Positions 1 through 12,066 of a stretch of 12,066 bases of DNA are shown here, in pieces. The stretch is from the NCBI GenBank assembly GCA_013695115.1, contig JACDBD010000147.1, forward strand, positions 1-12,066. The letters run 5' to 3'. Made by a program: the position numbers and the translations under genes. The DNA comes from Actinomycetota bacterium (GTDB lineage: Bacteria > Actinomycetota > Acidimicrobiia > IMCC26256 > JACDBD01). The notes beneath the pieces were generated by a model. That model searched no databases. It was not told the DNA's origin and saw only the letters and a list, made by a program, of their open reading frames with translations. The first letter of the stretch is position 1; every line of letters starts with the position of its first letter.

Positions 1-2909
<2,909 letters not shown>

Positions 2910-2913
<4 letters not shown>

Positions 2914-3893
2914 AAAACCGTTTCGTCTCTCTCGTCGCGCTCGCAACCCTCGGCGCGATCCTCGGCGCCGGGTGCGACAGCGTCCGGCCGATCGCGCTGG
3001 CCGTGAACGGCGCCGAGACGTCGCGGTCGTCCCTCGACCGCGAGCTGCGCGCCATCGCCGACAACCCCCAACTAGCCGACCAGGGTGTCAGCGCCAGCGA
3101 CGGGACGTTGGGCTCGAACGTCACCGCCTTCTGGGTCACCCTGCTCGTCGAACAGGGAGTCATCGACCGGGCCGCACGCCGGCGCGGCATCGAGGTGACC
3201 GATGCCGACCGCGAAGACGGTCGGGCCGACATCGACAATCAGTTCGGCGAGGGAGTGTTCGACGCATTCCCCGAATGGTTCAGGGAGCGCGTCGGCGACC
3301 GGTTCGCCCGCCGCCACGCGCTGGTGCGGGAGCTGGGCGACGCCCCCGCCGGTCCCACCGACGAGGAGGTGCAGGCGACGTTCGACCAGCAGCTGGCCGA
3401 CCTCGAGGCCCAGTGCCCGTCGGGCAAGTTCGCCGCCCACATCCTGGTCGAGACCCAGGAGCAGGCCGACACGCTGCGGGCCCAGGTGGTGGCCGGCGCC
3501 AACTTCACCGAGACCGCCCGCACCGAGTCCCAGGACACCGGCTCGGCCGAGGTCGGCGGGCAACTCGGCTGCTACGACGCCACCCAATACGTGCCGGAGT
3601 TCTCGACCGCCGCCGACGCCCTCCCCCTCAATGAGGTCTCGGCGCCGGTGCAGACGGAGTTCGGGTTCCACCTCATCCTCATGAGTGACACGATCCCGTT
3701 CGAGGCACTCGCGGACCAGATCCGCAGCGAGCTCGAGCCCGAGACGAGCTCGAGCCCGGCGCTCGACCGGCTGATCGTCGAGGCGAAGGTGACCCTCGAC
3801 CCCCGGTACGGCACGTGGAAGGTGCAGGAGGGCGTGGGCGCGGTCCTGCCGCCCGAGCCCGCCACCACGACCACCCCCGCTCCCGCGCCGTAA
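2910..3893 (+). CDS. SurA/PrsA-like peptidyl-prolyl cis-trans isomerase lipoprotein
   Basis: This 327-residue exported protein is predicted to be a periplasmic/cell-surface folding factor with a parvulin (PpiC-type) rotamase domain. The start is GTG at 2910, giving a signal peptide VKNRF-hydrophobic stretch-LGAGC with a lipidation cysteine at residue 22; the -3 Gly is slightly atypical for a lipobox. A SurA_N-like helical region (about 30-150, beginning with VNGAETSRSSLDREL) precedes the parvulin domain (about 169-258), which has AAHILVET, a GGQLGCYD turn, VPEFSTAADAL and FGFHLILMSD. Two cysteines, C169 just before the domain and C221 in the turn, could form a disulfide. The C-terminus is a Thr/Pro-rich tail (PATTTTPAPAP). 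It overlaps mfd by 4 bp and lies 3 bp before mazG; it holds the slot that the lipoprotein gene lpqU occupies near mazG in mycobacteria. There is no Shine-Dalgarno, but a TAGGCT box lies just upstream. A longer reading frame exists upstream inside mfd but would destroy the signal peptide. The family call is firm; the client proteins are unknown. Confidence 0.9.
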
Positions 3894-3896
3894 CCC

Positions 3897-5340
3897 ATGC
3901 CTGCCCGCGTCGTCGTGGTCGGGCTGGGCCCCGCCGGCGCCGACCTGATGCTCCCGGCGGCCCGCACCGCGCTCGAAGCCGCGCCGGTGCGCCTGGCCCG
4001 CACCGCTCGTCATCCCGCGATCGAAGACCTGGCCCGGGACGGGATGAAGCTCGAGAGCCTCGACGAGCTCTACGAACGCGGTTCCGACCTCGACGAGGTG
4101 TACGCCGCCATCGTCGGACGGGTGATCGAGGCTGCGAACGCGCGCGGCCCGGTCGCGTACGCAGTGCCCGGCAATCCGGCGGTCGCCGAGCGCACCGTCG
4201 CGCTCCTGCGCGACGCGGCCGCGGCCCGAAGCATCGAGCTCGAGGTCGTCCCCGGTCTCTCGTTCGCCGAGCTCGCGTGGGCGCGCCTCGGCGTCGACCC
4301 GATCGACGGTGTCACGGTGGTCGACGCCCGCGACTTCGAGGTCGGCGGCCCGATGCTCGTAGCCCAGTGCGACTCGAAGCTCGTGCTGTCGGACGTGAAG
4401 CTCGCGCTGCTCGAGGCGCTTCCACCGACCGCGCCGGTCACGGTCCTCCAACGGCTTGGTCTCCCCGACGAGGACGTGCGGACCGTCCCGCTCGAGGACC
4501 TCGACCGCGTCGTCGACCCCGACCACCTCACCAGCCTCTACGTCGAGGCGCCGGGACGAGCCGCGGCGCGCGAGGTCGCCCGGCTCCTCGCGCTGGCCGA
4601 GCGGCTGCGGCGCCCCGCCGGCTGCCCCTGGGACGCCGAGCAGACCCACCACTCGCTCACTCGCTACCTGCTCGAGGAGGCCTACGAGGTCGTCGAGGCG
4701 GTCGAGAGCCTGCCGCCGGACGCACCCGAGGGTGTGGTTCGGCCGGAGTCGTACGCCGCGCTCGAGGACGAGCTCGGCGACCTCCTGTACCAGGTGATCT
4801 TCCACGCGGTGCTGGCGGAGGAGGCGGGCGCGTTCACGATGGCCGACGTCGCTCGGGGCATCCACGACAAGCTCGTGCGCCGTCACCCCCACGTCTTCGG
4901 TGACGTCGCCGCCGGCACGACCGCCGAGGTGATGCGCAACTGGGAGCAGATCAAGAAGGACGAGAAGGGGTCGTCGTCGATCGTCGCCGGGATCACGCCC
5001 GGGCTCCCGTCGCTGCTGTACGCGCACAAGCTGTTCCGCAAGGCGGCGTCGGTCGGCCTCGACCCCGGCTCCGCCGCCGACGCGCGTGCTCGCCTCGAAG
5101 GCGCGGTCGGACGCCTCGAGCGCGCCGACCAGCCGGTCCAGATCGAGGACGCACTCGGTGACCTTTTGGCGGCGGCGGTCGTGCTCGCCCGCAGCGCGGG
5201 CATCGACGCCGAGTCGGTGCTCCGGGGCTGGGCGGTCCGGTTCCGCGAGCGGTTCGAGGCTCTGGAGGGCCTTGCGGCCGACCGGGGGATCGACCTCGCG
5301 TCGACCGACGCCGCGGAGGTGGAGAAGCTCTGGGGCGAGA

Positions 5341-5354
<14 letters not shown>
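3897..5354 (+). CDS. mazG: YabN-type tetrapyrrole-methylase-like domain fused to MazG nucleotide pyrophosphohydrolase
   Basis: MazG hydrolyses (d)NTPs to the monophosphate and pyrophosphate, clearing damaged or excess nucleotides; it is cytoplasmic. This 485-residue protein has an N-terminal SAM-dependent tetrapyrrole-methylase-like domain (about 1-222; VVGLGPAGADL at the start and YAVPGNPAVAERTV further on) laid out as in Bacillus YabN. It is followed by a MazG domain (about 230-345) with GCPWD at 242-246, EEAYE at 260-264, ELGD at 292-295 and RRHPHVFGD. This is the EExxE...ExxD metal-binding set, complete. A second, C-terminal MazG-like half (about 395-480) keeps the fold signature but reads EDALGD at 417-422 where ExxD is expected and has no EExxE, so it is probably non-catalytic. 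The start ATG at 3897 is 3 nt after the previous stop and lacks a Shine-Dalgarno, implying translational coupling. The 3' end overlaps the convergent P450 gene by 14 bp. The role of the methylase-like domain in such fusions is unclear. Confidence 0.95.
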
Positions 5355-8456
<3,102 letters not shown>

Positions 8457-8466
8457 GTTGCGCGGG

Positions 8467-9270
8467 GTGGACTCCCCTCGCGCCCCGAAGCTGACCCGCC
8501 GCGCCTTCCTCGGGGCCGCAGCGGTGACCGTCGCGGCCGCCTGTTCCGACACCGGCGCCGAAGACGAGACGGCCGGTTCGACGGCGGCGACCGAGCCCGT
8601 GCCGTCCGAGGCGACCACCGGGCCCGCGGCCACGACTCCGCCACCCGCCGGTCCGTCCCGCTTCGTGGTCGCGGGGCCGGACGACAGTCAGAAGGTCGCG
8701 CTCACGTTTCACACCGACGGCGACCTCGACCTTGCGACCGAGATCCTTGGTGTGCTGGGCGAGCGCGACGTGCCGATGACGGCGTTCGTCGTCGGCGAGT
8801 GGCTCGACGCCAACCCCGACTGGACAACGCGGCTCACCGACGGCGGCCACGAGCTCGCCAACCACACCTACACGCATCCGACGTTCTCGGAGCTCGATCC
8901 CGCGGCCATGACCGAGGAGATCGAGCGCTGCCGCGACGTGCTCGTCCGACTGGCCGGCGGGGGTGGCCGCTTCTTTCGCACGTCCGGGGAGGCCGACGGA
9001 ACCAGGACACCGTCGGACACCGTGCTCGACCTCGCCGGTCAGGCCGGGTACCCGGTGGTGCTCGGCTTCGACGTCGATCCGCTCGACTACCAGGACCCGG
9101 GCATCGATGCCGTGGCGACGCGCACGCTCGAAACCGTGAAGCCCGGGTCGGTGATCAGCCTCCACTTCGACCATCCCGGCACGGTCGTCGCGCTCCCGCC
9201 CATCCTCGACGGGCTCGACGAACGGGGTCTGAAGCCCGTCACCGCGTCGGAGCTGCTCTCAGTCGGATGA
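8467..9270 (+). CDS. Tat-exported polysaccharide deacetylase-like lipoprotein (NodB/CE4 fold)
   Basis: A 267-residue surface lipoprotein with a NodB-homology domain; relatives remove N- or O-acetyl groups from peptidoglycan or other glycans. The N-terminus has a twin-arginine motif (TRRAFLG, residues 10-16), a hydrophobic stretch and a lipobox AAAC with Cys at 26, then a Thr/Ala/Pro-rich linker (about 30-65). The catalytic domain (about 67-265) has TFHTDGD at 80-86 where CE4 enzymes have TFDDG, an intact zinc motif NHTYTHP (H133, H137), RFFRTSG (168-174) in place of RxxYG, DVDPLDY (202-208) and LHFDH (232-236) near the usual LLHD. The second Asp of motif 1 can be matched to D84, but the catalytic-base Asp is replaced or displaced (H82/T83). 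GTG 8467 was preferred over TTG 8458, which adds only three codons, because a TANNNT box is correctly spaced. The gene follows the FtsB-like gene after 10 bp and overlaps the convergent MarR gene by 12 bp. The fold is confident; activity and substrate are uncertain. Confidence 0.85.
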   Translation: MDSPRAPKLTRRAFLGAAAVTVAAACSDTGAEDETAGSTAATEPVPSEATTGPAATTPPPAGPSRFVVAGPDDSQKVALTFHTDGDLDLATEILGVLGERDVPMTAFVVGEWLDANPDWTTRLTDGGHELANHTYTHPTFSELDPAAMTEEIERCRDVLVRLAGGGGRFFRTSGEADGTRTPSDTVLDLAGQAGYPVVLGFDVDPLDYQDPGIDAVATRTLETVKPGSVISLHFDHPGTVVALPPILDGLDERGLKPVTASELLSVG

Positions 9271-9804
9271 GTGCTCGCCCCGGATGCGGGCGGCGTTGGC
9301 CGCATTGATCTTGGTCCCGTGGCGGAAGAACTCGGTCAGCATCTCGATGTCCTGGTCGCTGTGGGGCTCGAACCATTCGCGCCCGAGCTCGGCCAGCGGC
9401 CCGTACAGCTCGGAGATCCGCTCGCGGGCGAGCGGGGTCAGCTCGACCTGCACCCGCCGCCGATCCTCGACATCGCGTGTCCGGCGCACGAATCCGACCC
9501 GCTCGAGGCGGTCGAGGAGGGTGGTGATCGCGCCCGTCGTCAGGCCGAGCTCCTCGGCCAGCGCGCCCGCGGTCATCGGCTCCCGCTCCTGGAGGACGTC
9601 GAGGCAGCGGGCGTCGTTCCGGTTGACCCCGAGCGCCTCCCATGCCGCGTGGTCCATGTCGTCGACCGCCCGCTGGAATGCCCGGATCTCGCTCACCAGT
9701 TGACGAACGCGCGGGGGCTCGCCCCCGCTCCGATCGTCCGCTGTCGATCGGGCAGGTTCCCGTTCGTCGTGCTGGCGCACGGTGTGACCGGGTTCACTTG
9801 ACAC
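9259..9804 (-). CDS. MarR-family transcriptional regulator
   Basis: A 181-residue winged-helix regulator, probably a dimeric, ligand-responsive DNA-binding protein. After about 30 disordered N-terminal residues comes the MarR fold: helix around 33-58, NRNDARCLDVLQ (61-72), the helix-turn-helix MTAGALAEELGLTTGAITTL (77-96), and the wing RTRDVEDRRRVQVELT (108-123) with the conserved Asp-Arg pair. The single cysteine (C67) is in the dimer/DNA-binding core helix, not at the N-terminal position of OhrR peroxide sensors. The GTG start at 9804 has GAGAG 6 nt upstream on the minus strand. It is divergent from the MMPL transporter with 68 bp between starts, so by analogy with many MarR-efflux pairs it likely represses that gene and itself. 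Its 3' end overlaps the deacetylase gene by 12 bp. The inducer cannot be inferred. Confidence 0.93.
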   Translation of the reverse strand: MSSEPGHTVRQHDEREPARSTADDRSGGEPPRVRQLVSEIRAFQRAVDDMDHAAWEALGVNRNDARCLDVLQEREPMTAGALAEELGLTTGAITTLLDRLERVGFVRRTRDVEDRRRVQVELTPLARERISELYGPLAELGREWFEPHSDQDIEMLTEFFRHGTKINAANAARIRGEHSSD

Positions 9805-9827
9805 TCTGATCTCTCATTTCGTAAGTT
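9798..9827 (+). promoter_or_regulatory. Candidate promoter for the MMPL transporter gene (TTGACA-N18-TAAGTT)
   Basis: A perfect TTGACA lies at 9798-9803 and TAAGTT, a TANNNT hexamer, at 9822-9827, separated by 18 bp. Transcription would begin near 9834, leaving a leader of about 40 nt that includes the AAGGAG ribosome site. The -35 box covers the first codon of the divergent MarR gene. This is the best-formed promoter in the window. Confidence 0.6.
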
Positions 9828-9829
9828 AC
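9821..9829. promoter_or_regulatory. Palindrome GTAAGTTAC, candidate MarR operator
   Basis: GTAA-G-TTAC is a perfect short palindrome at the middle of the MarR-MMPL intergenic region. It contains the plus-strand -10 candidate TAAGTT and, on the minus strand, TAACTT, a possible -10 for the MarR gene. ATCTC at 9809-9813 and GAGAT at 9839-9843 form outer inverted arms centred within 1 bp of it. A repressor bound here would block both promoters. The arms are short, so the operator assignment is inference from position. Confidence 0.4.
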
Positions 9830-9859
9830 TCAGCACTCGAGATGATACCTCCCCTCGTC

Positions 9860-9865
9860 AAGGAG
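9860..9865 (+). promoter_or_regulatory. Ribosome binding site AAGGAG for the MMPL transporter
   Basis: AAGGAG lies 7 nt before ATG 9873, near-ideal spacing. It fixes the start codon and contrasts with the weak or absent sites in front of several other genes of the window. Confidence 0.8.
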
Positions 9866-9872
9866 TCAACGC

Positions 9873-12041
9873 ATGTTGAAGCGCATCGCGCGCACCTCGT
9901 ACCGTCGCCGCCGCTGGGTAGTGGCGGCCTGGATCGTGTTCCTCGTCGCCATCTCGGCCGTCGGCTCGGCGGCCGGCGGTGTGTTCAAGAACGACTTCGC
10001 CCTGCCGGGCTCCGAGAGCTCCGACGCCTTCGACCTCCTCGAGGAGCGGGGGTTCGACGATCGGGCCGGCTTCACCGGCCAGATCGTCTTCGAGGCCGAC
10101 CAGGGTGTTGCCGACCCGGCCGTCCAGGACGCGATGGAGGCGGCGTTCGCCGACGTCGAGGAGAGCGTGCCCGACGTCCAGGTCGTGACCCCCTACGACC
10201 CGGAAGGCGCGAACCAGATCGCCGAGGGCGGGCAGATCGCCTACGCCGAGGTGAACCTGGCCGACCGGCCTGACGCCGACTTCCAGGACGCCGCCGACGA
10301 GATCGAGGCGATCACCGACGACGTCAACGTCGAAGGCCTCCAGGTCGAGCTCGGTGGCGACCTCTTCGCCTCCCAGGAGATGCCGGCGAGCGAACTGATC
10401 AGTGTCCTGCTCGCGATCGTGGTCCTGCTGGTTGCGTTCGGGTCGGTGCTCGCCGCCGGCCTGCCCATCATGACCGCGCTGTTCGGCATCGGCACCGGCA
10501 CCGCGCTGGTGCAGCTGGCGGCCAACGGGCTCACGATGCCCGACTTCACCACCCAGGCGGTGGCGATGATCGGCATCGGTGTCGGCATCGACTACGCGCT
10601 GCTGATCGTCACCCGGTACCGCCAGGCGCTGGTCGACGGCCGCGATCCGGAGCGCGCCGTGCTCCTCGCGCTCGACACTGCCGGGCGGGCGGTGATGTTC
10701 GCCGGTACAACCGTCGTGATCGCGGTGCTCGGCATGCTGCTGATCGACGTGCCCGCGGTTCGCGGCCTCGCGGTCGGCATCGCCCTCGGCGTCCTGATGA
10801 CGATGCTCGCCGCGATCACGCTGCTTCCGGCCGTGCTCGGCTTCGTCGGCAAGAACATCGACAAGCTCGGGCTCCCGCACCGCAAGCGCGCCGAAGGCCA
10901 GATCGAAGGCTCGTTCTGGCACCGCTGGAGCCACACGCTCCAGCGTCGCCCGTGGACGGCGGCGATCGCCGGCGTCGTGATCCTGGTCGTGCTGGCGATC
11001 CCGGTGTTCTCGATGCGGCTGGCGTTCGCCGACGCCGGGAACCGTCCGACGTCCGACACCACCCGCCAGGCCTACGACATGCTCTCGGACGGTTTCGGCG
11101 CCGGGTTCAACGGGCCGCTGCTCATAGCCGCGGACATGCCGGACGGCGAGACCGACCTGGCTAGTCTGGGCGAGCTCACGGCCGCGCTCAATCAGACGCC
11201 GGGCGTGGAGTTCGCGACCGACCCCATCCCGAACGAGGCGAAGGACGCCGCGATCATCCAGGTGTTCCCCACCACGTCCCCGCAGTCGGAAGAGACGGCC
11301 GAGCTCGTAGACACGCTGCGCGACGACGTCGTCCCGGCCGTGACCGACGGGACGGAGCTCGACGTGAAGGTCGGGGGTCTGACCGCCGGCGCGGTCGACT
11401 ACTCCAACTACACGGCCAAGCGCCTGCCGGTGTTCATCGGCGCCGTGCTCATCCTGTCGTTCCTGTTGCTGATGGTCGTGTTCCGAAGCCTGCTCGTGCC
11501 ACTGAAGGCCGTCATCGTGAACCTGCTGTCGATCGGCGCGGCGTACGGCGCCATGGTGGCCGTGTTCCAGTACGGCTGGCTGAAGGACGTCATCGGCTTG
11601 TCCAAGTCGGGACCGATCGAAGCGTGGGTCCCGATGATGCTGTTCGCGATCGTGTTCGGCCTGTCGATGGACTACGAGGTCTTCCTCCTCTCCCGCATCC
11701 GGGAGGAGTACGACCGGACGGGGAACAACAACACCGCCGTCGCCGACGGGCTCGCGGCCACGGCCCGGGTGATCACCGCCGCCGCGCTGATCATGGTGTT
11801 CGTGTTCGGTGCGTTCATCCTGGGCGCAGACCGGTCGATCAAGCTCTTCGGCTTCGGCCTGGCGTTCGCGGTGGCGCTCGACGCGACGTTGGTGCGACTC
11901 ATCCTGGTGCCGGCGACCATGGAGCTGCTCGGCGACCGCAACTGGTGGCTGCCGAAGTGGCTCGACCGCATCTTGCCTCGAATCCACGTCGAGGCGCACC
12001 CCCACGACGGCCACACCCAGACGCCGGCAACGGCCGATTAG
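9873..12041 (+). CDS. MMPL/RND-family membrane transporter (YdfJ-like)
   Basis: A 722-residue, 12-TM proton-driven transporter of the MMPL branch of the RND superfamily; relatives export lipids, siderophores or drugs. The order is typical: Arg-rich N-terminus (RTSYRRRRW) and TM1 (about 15-35), outer loop 1 (about 36-172), TM2-6 (about 175-325), a short cytoplasmic segment, TM7 (about 362-380), outer loop 2 (about 381-520), then TM8-12 with a similar second half. The paired Asp-Tyr residues of the proton relay are present in both halves: GIDYALL with D240-Y241 and SMDYEVFLLSRIREEY with D600-Y601. The C-terminus has four histidines (705, 709, 711, 714) and no long cytoplasmic domain. At 722 residues it is shorter than MmpL3 and close to the YdfJ-type members. 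It is divergent from a MarR gene that probably controls it. No neighbouring lipid-synthesis gene hints at a lipid substrate, so drug or metabolite efflux is the simpler guess. Confidence 0.94.
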   Translation: MLKRIARTSYRRRRWVVAAWIVFLVAISAVGSAAGGVFKNDFALPGSESSDAFDLLEERGFDDRAGFTGQIVFEADQGVADPAVQDAMEAAFADVEESVPDVQVVTPYDPEGANQIAEGGQIAYAEVNLADRPDADFQDAADEIEAITDDVNVEGLQVELGGDLFASQEMPASELISVLLAIVVLLVAFGSVLAAGLPIMTALFGIGTGTALVQLAANGLTMPDFTTQAVAMIGIGVGIDYALLIVTRYRQALVDGRDPERAVLLALDTAGRAVMFAGTTVVIAVLGMLLIDVPAVRGLAVGIALGVLMTMLAAITLLPAVLGFVGKNIDKLGLPHRKRAEGQIEGSFWHRWSHTLQRRPWTAAIAGVVILVVLAIPVFSMRLAFADAGNRPTSDTTRQAYDMLSDGFGAGFNGPLLIAADMPDGETDLASLGELTAALNQTPGVEFATDPIPNEAKDAAIIQVFPTTSPQSEETAELVDTLRDDVVPAVTDGTELDVKVGGLTAGAVDYSNYTAKRLPVFIGAVLILSFLLLMVVFRSLLVPLKAVIVNLLSIGAAYGAMVAVFQYGWLKDVIGLSKSGPIEAWVPMMLFAIVFGLSMDYEVFLLSRIREEYDRTGNNNTAVADGLAATARVITAAALIMVFVFGAFILGADRSIKLFGFGLAFAVALDATLVRLILVPATMELLGDRNWWLPKWLDRILPRIHVEAHPHDGHTQTPATAD

Positions 12042-12066
12042 GAATCCGCCCGGGTTGGTGTCAGCG

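Noticed and set aside
8458..8460. TTG 8458 as start of the deacetylase
   Set aside because: Possible, adding only three codons, but TTG is a rarer start and the TAGGTT box overlaps it, while GTG 8467 is at the right distance. Not excluded.
9858..12014. Long minus-strand open frame (718 codons) opposite the MMPL gene
   Set aside because: It mirrors the transporter gene, reads as His/Asp/Arg-rich repeats without a recognisable domain, and would remove the MarR-MMPL promoter region.
12042..12066. Possible terminator after the MMPL gene
   Set aside because: Only 25 bases remain; CCCGGG is a short palindrome but no stem-loop with a U tract can be seen before the window ends.

Overview
The window is very GC-rich, almost fully coding DNA with GTG starts, Arg/Ala/Asp-rich proteins and Thr/Pro-rich tails on exported proteins. 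The gene order mfd - (exported protein) - mazG - eno - ftsB is the classic actinobacterial arrangement (in Mycobacterium tuberculosis mfd, mazG, lpqU, eno and an FtsB-like gene are consecutive). The SurA-like lipoprotein and the general sequence style suggest a non-mycobacterial actinomycete, most likely of the class Acidimicrobiia. That class assignment is inferred from gene content and style, not from a marker gene.

Layout. (1) Positions 1-5354, plus strand: an apparent operon of mfd (5' end outside the window), a SurA/PrsA-like peptidyl-prolyl isomerase lipoprotein and a YabN-MazG fusion. Gene junctions are a 4-bp overlap and a 3-bp gap. (2) 5341-6570, minus strand: a bacterial cytochrome P450 whose 3' end overlaps mazG by 14 bp. 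It sits between mazG and eno, which are normally close neighbours. (3) 6707-9270, plus strand: enolase, an FtsB/DivIC-type divisome protein overlapping eno by 8 bp, and a Tat-type lipoprotein of the NodB polysaccharide deacetylase fold with an altered catalytic motif. (4) 9259-12041: a MarR-family regulator (minus strand, overlapping the deacetylase end by 12 bp) divergent from a 12-TM MMPL/RND transporter. Their 68-bp intergenic region carries a candidate promoter and a palindrome, a typical repressor/efflux-pump pair.

Functionally this is mostly housekeeping: transcription-coupled repair, nucleotide sanitation, glycolysis, and envelope folding, division and remodelling. A P450 and a regulated efflux module are the accessory elements. 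No RNA gene, CRISPR, IS element or phage gene was seen, and no gene-free stretch exceeds about 140 bp. I see no convincing new multi-gene system. The items most worth a second look are the MarR-MMPL operator/promoter region, the TANNNT boxes placed just before three GTG starts with poor ribosome sites (leaderless initiation), the non-canonical deacetylase motif, and the P450 set into a conserved gene block.
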